A DNA stretch of 64,000 nt, taken from the NCBI GenBank assembly GCA_002633025.1, contig NMRB01001090.1, positions 149,855-213,854 of the forward strand. The letters run 5' to 3'. Each line of letters starts with the position of its first letter. Within the stretch, counting starts at the first letter, position 1. The stretch is from Notospermus geniculatus (taxonomy: Eukaryota; Nemertea; Pilidiophora; Heteronemertea; Lineidae). The notes under the pieces are model-generated. The model was not told where the DNA came from. It worked only from the letters and a program-made list of their open reading frames with translations, and made no database searches. Below are positions 22,471 to 32,816 of this stretch, one piece after another. Position numbers and translations under genes: made by a program.

Positions 22471-23499
22471 TTCCGGAAGTTAGATTGCGGTAGGCGTTTT
22501 GTACGCCATTAAGTAGGTCGAATGCTACCAGTTCTTGAAAAATCACGCCTTTTCTTTTAGGGTAAGTGGTATTTTTATGAATGACTGGACATGACGTCGC
22601 ATGATGAACTGACGCACAGCTGTTACTGACCAAAAATGACGTCCAAATGCGCAAGGGTGTAGTTACATCCTAACGCCCTCCTCTCGAACGCTCAAGATAA
22701 TATTGGGCGTAATACTTATCAAATGAAAATATAATACCTACGGAAGTTTTTTAAAAGAAAAAAAAGTTAGTTATACAATCTGTGGTGTGGGCACGTGCTT
22801 GTTGAATGTCCGCCGTCGTTGAGATGTACGTGAAAAAATATCGAAATTTCGATATAACCTTGACCTTTGCAAGTGACCTTGACCTTGGATGAAATTGGCA
22901 ATGGCCCAAAAAGTTAGCTGAGCTTTGTAAATATATGAATAATCGTTTGAATCAAATAAATATCACTTCTAATTATGAAATAATCGGCATTTAACAAAAT
23001 TCATTGAAATCGTCGTCCGTTGCCATGGAAACGCGAATTTCTAAAAACGCTCAAGGGTGCCAAAGTGGCACTCGACGGATTCCGATCCCACACCATCCAA
23101 ATATATGAAAACTGGAAAAAAATGCTGTTATTCAAGAAGAAACACTTTTCGGCTTTGCGTCCGGACTAGTATGGTGTGCATGAAGTGTGGGTCAACACAT
23201 CCTCGCCACCCCAGGTTCTATGGGTTTGTGACATTGCTGCCACTCCCTGAATGTGTCATTTACACGCTTCTTCTCTGATAAAATTGTACCTGTTTTTCAT
23301 GTTGGGCAAATTTCTTTGTTTTCTATTACATAATGTAATTAACTTGTATTTCTTGAGATTTGGCTGATTTCCTGTGTCTATAAAACACAGTGATCACATT
23401 GGACTATAAAAACAGTTAACTGGGGGTGTCTTTACTGCTTTTCTCAGAGGGGCCTGAATTGAAGCAATATGAAAATGTGCAACAACGGCTTGCCCTTAA

Positions 23500-23920
23500 A
23501 TTATTTAAACTACTGTTAGAGAAGGGCTGTTGCCCGGTCGTAGCCAGGTTCTTGGCTGTATTGTACACAAACCAGCAGACAAATGTAGCTTGGAATGGTG
23601 TAAAGAGTAGAAGTTTTGGTGTGAAAAATGGTATTAAACAGGGAGGGGTTTTGTCACCGATCCTGTTTTGTGTGTATGTTGATGTGCATGACTGTCATAA
23701 TAAACCAACTGTGTACCGAGTAAGTTATCATGAGAGATTAGCACTAATGTTGCCTCCGACTGCTCACTAATTCCTTCACTATAATCATGTCAATGTTTTA
23801 GAATTCCAATGAATTTTTTGGTGACTTTGTATATATTTGATTTCTGCACCTGCACCATCATGCACAACAAGCACAATCAATTGTACATTAAGTACGAATA
23901 AATGATAATAATAATAATAA
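23500..23920 (+). pseudogene. Non-LTR RT, 3' fragment of the interrupted LINE, with (AAT)n tail
   Basis: The frame continues the one at 10.4-11.2 kb (KLFKLLLEKGCCPVV... after the TTAA). It holds motif B, NGIKQGGVLSPILFCVYVD. After VYVD it leaves RT similarity, and the catalytic YADD motif is absent, so an internal deletion joined it to the 3' UTR. It ends in AATAAATGATAATAATAATAA, a simple-repeat tail as in several LINE clades. Confidence 0.8.
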
Positions 23921-25352
23921 CTAAACACATGCCCTGTAACAGATAATGAATGCCTGCGACGCGTCCGCGTGTTCTTACATAATAATAATAATAATTTATT
24001 TAATTAAAGTGCTAAATTAATGATTAAAACATTTTCTAAGCACTGTACATAAAAAGAAAAGAAAAAAAAAGAAAAAGAGAAGAAAAATGGAATGACATTA
24101 ATTAAGACAATTATAAAACAATGGACAAGGGTCAAATTAAAAGGAGAGAGAACAGAAACTATACATAAAACCACGAATATATAAGTACCAAGAATGTACA
24201 ACTTAGTAATCAATCAAACGGGTGGGCATTAAGTTACTTTTTCTGATAATAGAGGGCGTACGGTAATTATAGGCCTCCTAATTAAATAACCAATGTTTAG
24301 ATTTAAGGGTTGTTGACTGAATTATTGTATTATTAATAATAACGCCAATATTCTTATGTAAAGTTACAGGCATATTACTGGCATACATTTTTTTTTTATT
24401 TTGGTGAAACCATGGATTTGTTGTTTAGGTCAGAGTGCCCGACCCAGAGATCAAGTACGATATCAATTTGTCGAAAAAATGGTCCATTCAAAACTGCTCT
24501 GTAGTTCGGTTATTTCTGAGTGCATACAACTGCGGGAGGTGTCATTTTGTTCGTAATGATCTTCCCTACACAATAATCATTCACAAATTAAGATCCCTTC
24601 AGTAACAGGATCACCACAGGCAAATTAGTAAACTCACTTTTGGCACATATTTGGAGTTGTACATTCTTGGTACCGGTACTTATATATTCTTGATAAAACT
24701 ACCCAAAATATTTTACAAATAAATGAGATGTTTCTTAAAAGATACTGTCACTGTGTCTGCGAGACTGCGCAGTGAAACCGGCAGTGAATTCCACAGCCTG
24801 GGAACCAGGCTGTGGAATTCCGTAGATCCCATTGTTCTTGACAATGCTGGAAGCCTTCTTGTGCATCCTAACTTCTTCGATTTAGCAGATATTTAGGAAG
24901 ATATGTGTTTCGTATGTAAATCAAAGTTTAAAAAAAGATTTTGAAGTCAACAAACACAAACTTTTTTCTAGTCCATTAAAAGTGTGTTCTCAAACAGAAC
25001 ACACAGTGGCCGCTGTTTTTACACTGTAGATGTTGTTTAAAGATGTAAAACTTTTGATAAAAGAAAGTGTTTGATGAACAACATCCCATTAAAGGAACAT
25101 TATCATAGCGTTTAAACGTGACCTAAGTACATTCCGCATGGATCATTTGTAGTGATAATACAAAGTACAAGACAATTCCCCAATACACCACTGAAAAAAT
25201 TGACTTTGAATAAGGTTGTTTTCCTGGAGTGGGGGCAGCCATTCTCCTGGCAGCAGACGCTTTTTTCCAGGCCTGGCAATAAATCTCGCGACATTATGAT
25301 GTAGCACCGGCTCACCTCCGCGTCATGACCATAGTCACGTCACGTCGTTAGA
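23921..25352. other. Intergenic; LINE/SINE 3' tail and short palindrome
   Basis: At about 23978-24070, (AAT)n followed by TTTATTTAATTAAAGTGC and a GCACTGTACA word resembles the 3' end of another dispersed retroelement. A 40-bp near-perfect hairpin (GAATTCCACAGCCTGG / CCAGGCTGTGGAATTC) lies at about 24785-24820. No gene recognised. Confidence 0.4.
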
Positions 25353-25522
25353 GCAGTGGACGTGGTGGAGCGAGGCAGAAATGGCGACAAATATCGCTTG
25401 TGCAGTAACCATTTCAGTGACGAAGGCTACGTGAGGGACCTGCAGGCAGAACAAATTGGAGGCACAGTAAAAAAAAGCTGAAATCGGATGCCATTTCTAC
25501 CATTTTTTGCACAAATCTGAGG
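25353..25522 (+). pseudogene. THAP zinc-finger C-terminal half (remnant)
   Basis: One frame from 25353 reads RNGDKYRLCSNHFSDEGYVR, matching the second half of a THAP domain (the C..H pair CSNHF, then the YxRDLQAE region). After a one-base shift in an A-run near 25472 it continues KKLKSDAISTIF, the usual THAP end. The first Cys pair is absent or in another exon. THAP domains are DNA-binding parts of P-element and some Kolobok transposases and of host transcription factors. No transposase follows. Confidence 0.6.
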
Positions 25523-26068
25523 TTAAAGGCCGATGAGTGACGTCGTGGCGTCACCGTGGCGTAAACAAGTGAGCCGGAGCTACGTCATATCGCATTGCGC
25601 AATGGCTGCCTCCATCGGCGCTAAACCTGAGGTACAAATTAGCCAACATTAATGTTAGCTACGTAAGAAAGGTGGTTCAACGGCAAAATTTGTTATAATG
25701 AAGTTTATTGAAAGGATGGGGCTACATTAATTCGCTAATGATAATGTTCCTTTAATTACGGCGTATTCCTCCTTTACCTAAATGTACCTAAATGTACAAG
25801 TACAGAACGTTTAAGTGTGTTTCCAGTGTGGACCAGGCAATATCTGCAAAAAGTGCCAAGATGGGAGGTCGGCAGATTTGGCTCAAATTCCTACCAGAAG
25901 GTGGTCTTGGGGCACAATGAGGACAGGCCAAATATTTCGGAGATTGGTGACACCGTTTGGAAGTAAGGGGCAAAAACACTGCCAAATTATTTTTTTAAGG
26001 TAAGAGTAAGTTTTCATCAAAATACTGTCCGTTTGAGTGAATTTTCACGCGTTGGCAGGCAACTTCAA
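25523..26068. other. No gene seen
   Basis: The 62-residue ORF at 25815 has a Cys-rich start (CFQCGPGNICKKCQDG) but no known fold and no ATG, so I do not call it. Confidence 0.4.
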
Positions 26069-26434
26069 TAGAGGTTCTTCACTGACGTCACACGGCCGCC
26101 ATACTGGCCGTCAAAATGAAGCCATGGAGGCTGCCATCTTGTTCTCGGTTCGAACATTCAGCGGCCCGTACAGACCACTGGGAGCATACAACTCAACAAA
26201 TCACTTTACCTCTCACAGTTTCTGAGCATAAGTAGTTGGTCTGGTGTGAAAACCGTGTTGAATACAAAGCGAATCGTCCATACGGCTTGCTGTAGAATAG
26301 TGTAGAAGAGGTCCGATGACTGCCGACAACGTACAAACCACGTCATAAACGCTGCGTTGATGCTGTGACGTTGCGTCATTTGACGGCCAATATGGCGGAT
26401 ATTTGGAGCTGTGACGTCACGTGAAGAACCTCTA
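26069..26434. mobile_element. 366-bp foldback MITE
   Basis: TAGAGGTTCTTCAC(G)TGACGTCAC at the left is inverted at the right, and the arms continue with GGCCGTCAAA and a shared CCGCCATA. TA flanks the ends. Non-coding. Confidence 0.7.
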
Positions 26435-27660
26435 TAGACCCTTATATACGTTAATGAAAATATATGCCCCCTGTAATTTTTTCCAATTTTTCTTTTGTCC
26501 CAAATCACTCTTTTTTAGTACTGTATTGCTCTCGTATAAAAAAAATGGTTTGTTCTACAACGAACTGCGGACCCTCTGCATGAGGAAGGTGAGCACATCA
26601 GGGAAAGAGAGTTGGGTGATGCCTCTCTTTATTAAAAGAATAAAATCGTTGTTCGCTCTTTCCATTGCAGAGATATGCAGGTGCACAGTCGTGCATAAAT
26701 GCACTACTGATGTACTACTGATGTATTATGGATATGTCGCTCATTTGTAGTAGGCCTACATTAAACGTCTACATATACACAGGCATATCTCTGCAATGGG
26801 AAGAGCGGACAATCATTATCTTTGTTTTTTAAAGATGAAGTCTCACCCTACAATTTCAGACCAGCTTTGTCATCCAGGACCCTGCATTAGCTTAATCATG
26901 AATGCCTACTTTGATCCCTATAAAAGCACACTTTTGCTATTTACTCCCCAACCAGTCAATTGATTGGGCCAATACTTGGCGTGCTTTTGTCCCTCAACAG
27001 GTGGTAACTACACACCAAATTTCATTGCAATCGGCCGGCCCACACCTTTGGCACTTTCTGCATGGTCAGGAAGTCAATTTCCAGAATCATCACTTTCAAG
27101 TCGAGCTACCAGAAATGTCTATTCGTGGACGTTCACTTAATACCCTCAATGAAGGCGTAAGTAAGTACAAAAAAATATGTACATGTATTTTGAAACTCCT
27201 ACGACTTATTAATAAAAACTGTTACACCCTTATTTGACTCGCGAGAGCCTGATCTTTTTAAATTGATGATTCTACTGCTTGCACGTCGGGAAAAAAACAG
27301 GCAGATATTCAGTGAATCACCTAGAATGCCAATCGATAGTTTTGGTCAATCGATTGCAGCTACTTGATATATTCTTGTAATTTGTATTACCGTACGTCAC
27401 TCTTGAATATTGGTCTATTCTACACACATTTCATTTTCCGGAATCAAAATTTTTGAAGCTGTTGATCTGATTGTATCATTAGGCACTAGTGACTTCCATT
27501 TGCCCCATGTACGCACCAGGGAGGAAGAACCACGAAGGTTGGTTTAGCGATTCAAATGTCAGGAAATTGAATTGACTTGTGCCTCACCCCCCACCCCGAA
27601 CTTTTCGACTTAGCGCTCCAGCCATGACTTACATGATGCGTCAACGTTACGTGGACGTAA
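26435..27660. other. Intergenic with a small foldback (26648-26822)
   Basis: TTGTTCGCTCTTTCCATTGC is inverted at 26822 (GCAATGGGAAGAGCGGACAA), giving a ~175-bp MITE. The rest, including the 111-codon frame at 26902-27237, has no recognisable protein and contains the phrase CCAAATTTCATTGCAATCGG, common in dispersed non-coding repeats. Confidence 0.5.
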
Positions 27661-28016
27661 AGGGAGACTCCATTCATTGTGTAAATGTTTGAATTTTTGA
27701 AATGTCGTTAATACATATTCAAATTCATTTATATCTGCAACATGTCATAATTTTTTTTTAATATCAGCAAACTCATCATTTTAAGCATTTTTATTGCATC
27801 CCAAGGGGACCATTGCATAGCACATGTGATGTCATATGTGTTCAATGCATATTTAGGAAGGTACAACAAATAGGCATAGGCAGTCACAGTATTAGGTCAT
27901 TCACTACAATAAAGGTCTTCAGCCTATGGACACAAATGACACCACAACTCGTGGCAATAGTCTCCATGGTTTGATAAAAATTCAAAAGTTTACATTACAA
28001 TGAGTGGAGTCTCCCT
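27661..28016. mobile_element. 356-bp MITE, TTAA-type candidate
   Basis: AGGGAGACTCCA(T/C)TCATTG at the left is inverted at the right (GGAGTCTCCCT). The right flank is TTAA (28017-28020) and the left flank GTAA, consistent with a mutated TTAA duplication. Confidence 0.6.
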
Positions 28017-28021
28017 TTAAA

Positions 28022-28290
28022 GTCCACCGTCTGTCAGACCCTCGCGGAACCCCGATCTTTAGGACAGAGAGCTCTGACTGCAACCATCAATCACAACTAA
28101 CTGCGACCGATAGTTAAGATATGAAGTGGACGATCCAAGGCAACGCCCGTACCGTAATACAATGGGAACACTCCAGACGTCTGATCAAAGTCTTGTGATC
28201 AAGAGTGTCAAAAGCCGCGGATAGGTCTAGGAGCACTAAATTAGCAGCATCACCCCTGTCAATTGCACGGAGTATGTCGGACTGTAGGCC
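28022..28290 (-). pseudogene. CR1/L2-like reverse transcriptase fragment
   Basis: One minus-strand frame reads SDILRAIDRGDAANL then LLDLSAAFDTLDHKTLIRRL, RT motif A. After a frame break, KIGVPRG (motif B start) appears near 28040. No start codon, endonuclease or YADD remains. The upstream end is lost at about 28290. Confidence 0.7.
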
Positions 28291-28384
28291 TACCCGAAGA
28301 TGCGTATGTGATCAAAAGCAATGATCACACTTGAACTAATTATTACGATAATTGAATACATTACCGGTATATAAGTACGGTACA

Positions 28385-29384
28385 TGCTCTATTCGCCTTA
28401 TCTCATTTCGCCTTTTCCCATTTCGCCTTCAAAAAGTGTACATTTCGCCTTTCCTCGATTCGCCTTCTCTCATTTCGCCTTCTCCTACTTCGCCTTATCT
28501 CATTTTGCCTATGTCTCTATTTGCCTTTTTCTACCACGCCTTGTCCTGTTTTGCCTCTGTATCTTTTTGCCTTTTCTTAAGTGGCCTTATCTAGTTTTGC
28601 CTTTATCTTAATTTGCCTTTGTATTTTTTCGCCTTGTCTTAGTCTGCCTTGTCTCAATTCGCATTTGTCGAAATTTGCCTTCTTCCTAATTCGCCTTCTC
28701 TCATCTTGCCTTTGTCTTTATTCGCCTTACTCTTATTTTGCCTTCTTCCTATTTTGCCTTGTTCCATCTTGCCTTAGTCTCATCTTACCTTTTCCTATTT
28801 TGCCTTTGTTTCATTTTACCTTTTCTTAAAAACTGCATTCCATGACCTTAAACTAATATTCTACACCCAAACATTTGTCAAAGAGTTATTCCGTGTGAGT
28901 TTTCAACAAACATTGATAATATGTATGATGAGAAGTAATGCAATATGTATTAGAGGGTAAAGTAGGATGTGGCAGGATGGGACGAAGGTGAATTGAGAAA
29001 AGGCCAGTAAAGACAAAGGCAGAATAAAACAAAGGCAAGATAAGCGAAGGCAAATTGAGAAAAGGCGAGATGGGAAATGGCAAAATGAGAAAAGGCAAAT
29101 TGGGAAGAAGGTGAAATGGGACAAAGGCTAATCGAGAAAATGCGAAAAGAGAAAAGGCAAAATAATACAAAGGCAGAATAGAACGAAGGCGAAATATGAG
29201 AAGGCGATTTGGGATGAGGCGAGATGAGATAAAGGTGAATTGGGAGTAAGGCAAGTTGAGACAAAGGCAGAATAATACAAAGGCAAGTTAGGTGAAGGCG
29301 AATTGAGAAAAGGCGAGATATGGAATGGCAAAATGAGAAAAGGCAAAATGAGAGAAGGCGAATTGAGATAAGGCGAATAGAGCA
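28385..29384. repeat. 1-kb minisatellite foldback (14-15-bp TTCTCATTTCGCC units)
   Basis: The left arm (28385-~28834) repeats variants of TT(T/C)GCCTT(N)TCTCA; the right arm (~28970-29384) is the same array inverted. The outer ends TGCTCTATTCGCCTTATCTC match exactly as inverted repeats. A ~135-bp non-repetitive spacer separates the arms. The Phe/Pro/Ser-rich ORFs on both strands are translations of the repeat. Confidence 0.85.
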
Positions 29385-29823
29385 GACACCGCCAGGTGAC
29401 ATAACATGAAAATCTTCCAAGTGCTAAAACTCAGGAACGGCTTGACCCAGCGTGCTCAAACTTGATAATCACCTCCCTCTTGATGACCTTTACAAGGACG
29501 TCAAATTTCGGCCGGATTAAACTTCCAATATGGCCGCCAGGTGGCGTAACCCGAAAATCATCAAATGTGCTATAACTCAAGAACGACTTGACCCAGAGCG
29601 CTGAGATGTGCTATGCGGCTCCCTCTAGATGACCTTTATGTGCATGTGAAGTTTTGGCCCGATCGGACATCCAATATGGCTGCCAGGTGGCATAACCCCC
29701 AAATCATCGAAGTCCTGCAACTTGGGAATGACTTGACCCAGATTGCTCATAACTGACATGCACTTCTCTCTGTCATTACACTATTATGTTCAAACGGGTG
29801 AGCACATGGTCCACGGACCATTT
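29385..29823 (+). repeat. Truncated copy of the 44.7-45.65-kb dispersed repeat
   Basis: It shares CCAATATGGCCGCCAGGTGG, AACCCGAAAATCATC, CTTGACCCAGA and the end GTGAGCACATGGTCCA(C/T)GGACC with 45200-45650. Non-coding. Confidence 0.7.
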
Positions 29824-30587
29824 CATTATAGGTCCTTGGTTCCTGTGGCAAACCCAAGGTAAGTGACCTAGTTCCCGCAAGACAATATCGTAGCTGACAT
29901 TGGCCTGCTGATCAAACAGTGTTTTCTCCATCTTGCCATCCCTAATCGCGGAGGATATTCCCATAATGATGCGCCTCGCGCATCATAAAAATAACATAAT
30001 CCCTACTTTTCCATATCAATTCCTTTCAATTTCCTCCTACATTCCCCCTTATCTTGTTGATGTTTCAAGTTGGTCTACGGATTCCGGCCTTTTCTCCTTC
30101 ATTACGAGGACGTATCTATTTACTCTGAGATACACAGTCATGAGGTGGTGTCCCCCTCTAGTGTCGGTAATGTGTTCTGCATTCTGATTGGACTGTTTCC
30201 CATGAGCGAGTAGTAACAAGCCATGCTATTGGTTTGGGGCAAGAGTATGTCTGTTACGAAGTTTTTATACAAAAGTCGGCTTAATCTTATCGAGGACCGC
30301 GCCGGATCGACAACACCCATCCATAACAGCTCAAAACATACATCCTCGGTATGGGTGATGACAGACTGGTCCTCATGTTGCCCCATTGGTGACTTTTTGT
30401 CCGAGTCCTAACTTTGGAGGAAAAAAGCCGACTCTTAAAATCAAAGATAGATTATATCCAAAATGTTATTTATTTATTAAGTGCCTACATAAATGGAAAG
30501 GTAAGGTTCAATGCCCCAAGATCTGGGTGGAAAGTGATGTCCTCGGTATGGATGTTTCAGTACAGGTCCTCACGATACACCAGATGC
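29824..30587. other. No gene seen, up to the gap
   Basis: Short ORFs without domains. The frames that appear to run into 30588 are artefacts of the N gap. Confidence 0.4.
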
Positions 30588-30952
30588 NNNNNNNNNNNNN
30601 NNNNNNNNNNNNNNNNNNNNNNNNNNNNNNNNNNNNNNNNNNNNNNNNNNNNNNNNNNNNNNNNNNNNNNNNNNNNNNNNNNNNNNNNNNNNNNNNNNNN
30701 NNNNNNNNNNNNNNNNNNNNNNNNNNNNNNNNNNNNNNNNNNNNNNNNNNNNNNNNNNNNNNNNNNNNNNNNNNNNNNNNNNNNNNNNNNNNNNNNNNNN
30801 NNNNNNNNNNNNNNNNNNNNNNNNNNNNNNNNNNNNNNNNNNNNNNNNNNNNNNNNNNNNNNNNNNNNNNNNNNNNNNNNNNNNNNNNNNNNNNNNNNNN
30901 NNNNNNNNNNNNNNNNNNNNNNNNNNNNNNNNNNNNNNNNNNNNNNNNNNNN
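30588..30952. other. Assembly gap (365 N)
   Basis: Run of N; the sequence resumes in a (TG)n tract, which probably caused the assembly break. Confidence 0.99.
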
Positions 30953-31319
30953 TGTGTGTGTGTGTGTGAGTGCGTGAATGCAGGAATGAGAGGACATCAT
31001 CAGGAAAGCACACCAACAAACAAAGGACTTTTTGTAAAGAGAGGACCTATATTTAAGTCCTCTCTTTGTTATCATCCCATTTTCGTCAGAGGTCCTCCAT
31101 ATGCTGTCCTGACTAGTTTTTTCCAAGTCCTCTATTTGATGGAAATTTTGTCTCTGTGCGTTGGTGTGCCTGTACAGGAGTAGGTACAATAAATGTGGCT
31201 GGTGCTTACTACACCCAAGCCAAGGTTCCGTACAAAATTTGGTGCGGCTAGGACTTGAGGAAAACGTAGTCCTCTGTTTGGCTTACGGAGACTGGGTCCT
31301 ACCTTTGTACCAAATACGG

Positions 31320-31355
<36 letters not shown>

Positions 31356-32159
31356 GTGGATGGCCTCTACCGAGGACATTTGTATGAATACACACATTCA
31401 TATAGAGGACCCCCCGCCAACCGAGGACGTCCTCGGTGGTAAATCCTCGTTTAAACAGTGAAAAACCACATACAGAGTGTGCTGGTGTGTTATTGAGTGA
31501 AATAGAAAATGTCCTCGGTTGGTCGGCAAAATGTCACATTTTCTTTTTCACTGATCAACTGTGGACCCAGACATGAAATTTTACCCACAACAGTGGACTA
31601 CAACTGAGGACCCCCCGATTTCTAAATGTCAATGTATTGGTTTAATAATACATTTAACCATGCTATCTAACTGTGGACAGTAGCAGGTCCTCGTTTATAT
31701 GGTAATTTGAAGTAGGTCCTCGGTTGGCACCACAGACGCGTATAGGTGTGTGTGTGTGTGTGTCCGTCTGTCACGCCTTCATATCTCATCTCCTTTAACA
31801 GCCACAGCTCTGGTAACACATCCTACCCCTAGGTTTGTCAACATGGGCAATCCAATGAGCTAATCATTTTCAACATCAGATGCCTCCATCATGATGTAAT
31901 CAACATATCAGACTTGATATTTTGTCTGTCACGCTTTTATCTGATGCTATTACTCGGCTCCTTTAACACCTAGTGCAATGGAAATAGGTTCTACCCCGAG
32001 GTTTTCATACCCTAGGAATCGAATGGACTGATTACTTTTGATCTCAGATGTTGGGGTCATGGTGATATCGATATCACAAATTTGATATTTTGAGATAACT
32101 CGCCATATTGTCAACTGAGCAACATGAAACAAGTCTTAGTTCATGCCTGCTTATCCAAA
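30953..32159. repeat. Intergenic with (TG)n microsatellites and GAGGACC-rich dispersed repeat
   Basis: TG tracts occur at 30953-30968, ~31321-31353 and ~31747-31764. The words GAGGACC and GGTCCTC recur at irregular spacing from about 30520 to 31740, suggesting one dispersed repeat family. No gene. Confidence 0.55.
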
Positions 32160-32514
32160 GACATGGCTATGTTAAAATTCTCCACCTCGCGTGTCCGGGT
32201 GATTGAGATATCATGAGATTTTGATATATCAAACTTGATAATTTGAAATATCTCAGCTCGTAGTAGAGATAGAGGCATGATATCATCCGTACTTAGGTTA
32301 TTGCGGATTCCCATTTCGATTTTGCCATGACCTCGATGGTCAGAGGTCAAGGTCAAACTAGATAATTTGAAATATCTCTGCCCGTGGTTGAGGTACAGAC
32401 ATGATATCACCCATACTTAGGTTATTGAGGATGCCGATTTCGATTATGCAATGACTTTGATGATCAGAGGTCAAGGTCAAGGTCAAACTTCATAATTTGA
32501 AATATCTCTGCCAG
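32160..32514. repeat. Tandem ~120-bp repeat with TCAAGGTCA runs (pre-insertion locus)
   Basis: Units contain GACATGATATCA, ACTTAGGTTATTG(A/C)GGAT, TTCGATTATGCAATGAC and GAGGTCAAGGTCAAGGTCAA. The array resumes at 38655 after the LINE, so the LINE split it. AGGTCA is the nuclear-receptor half-site and TCAAGGTCA its monomer-type extended form. Confidence 0.75.
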
Positions 32515-32541
32515 TTTTACAAGATTTTTACAACATTTTTA

Positions 32542-32554
32542 CAAGATGGCGGCC
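32542..32554 (+). promoter_or_regulatory. YY1-like motif at +28 of the full-length LINE
   Basis: CAAGATGGCGGCC matches the YY1 core (AAnATGGCGGC). Its position near the transcription start resembles mammalian L1, where YY1 helps set the start site. Confidence 0.5.
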
Positions 32555-32816
32555 AGGGCAGATCAGGACTGTTGATCTTGCTGCAAAAAATTCAATTTTT
32601 TTCTCCTTTTCGAACTGTGGACATAGATATGACTGGTTAATATAGTTTTTGATGCTGGTGCGTTGGCCTTGCTTTCTGGATTTATGTCGAGTTGTGGAGT
32701 TAAGGTCGTTTTTTAAAACTTTGTGAGTACTTCCATAAAGAGACTTCAATGTGCGTGTGAGATCAGTGCTGTACATATGTATTGAGTGCTTTATGTGCTG
32801 AGGGACCGTATCAAGC

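Larger units (their letters stand above)
18636..23170. repeat. Giant palindrome (~4.5 kb) with satellite arms inside the transposon
   Basis: The left end TAGTCCGGACGCAAA is exactly inverted at the right (TTTGCGTCCGGACTA, ~23153-23167). Each arm has an ~850/700-bp outer segment, including GTCCGTTGCCATGGAAACGCG and a CAAGGTCA-rich stretch, and an inner tandem array of ~165-bp units. The left array (about 19490-20545, seven units, one shortened) and right array (about 21590-22470) are in opposite orientation. The ~1-kb loop is unique. GTA flanks both ends (18633-18635 and 23168-23170), a possible 3-bp target duplication. It is non-coding; the ORFs within are satellite translations. Confidence 0.85.
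11193..23499 (-). mobile_element. 12.3-kb TTAA-flanked DNA transposon (Kolobok-like) with transposase-YqaJ gene
   Basis: TTAA occurs at 11193-11196 and 23496-23499. Inside are imperfect ~24-bp TIRs, GGGCGAGCCATTGTTG on the left and the inverse of GGGCAAGCCGTTGTTG on the right. Removing the element and one TTAA joins the RT fragments on both sides in frame with no base lost or gained, which fixes the ends at 11197 and 23495. TTAA duplications are known for piggyBac and Kolobok; the GGGC ends and the C(2)H-type transposase inside argue against piggyBac (CCC ends) and for Kolobok. The minus-strand gene occupies 14339-17819, with possible 5' exons to ~18.3 kb. The right third is a giant palindrome. 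11.2-14.3 kb has no recognised gene. Confidence 0.85.

Noticed and set aside
23157-23495. Palindrome end as the transposon's own terminus
   Set aside because: The TTAA and TIR lie 325 bp further out, and the RT frame resumes only at 23500.
11193-23499. piggyBac element
   Set aside because: TTAA target fits, but the ends start GGGC rather than CCC and the encoded transposase is of the C(2)H Mutator/Kolobok type.
26902-27237. 111-codon ORF as a gene
   Set aside because: No domain, no ATG context and it contains phrases common in non-coding dispersed repeats.
28352-29420. Several overlapping Phe/Ser/Pro-rich ORFs on both strands
   Set aside because: They are translations of the 14-15-bp minisatellite; the same pattern appears in all frames.
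30386-31189. Long ORFs on both strands across 30.4-31.2 kb
   Set aside because: They run through 365 N bases and TG repeats; the real coding part on either side is short and has no domain.
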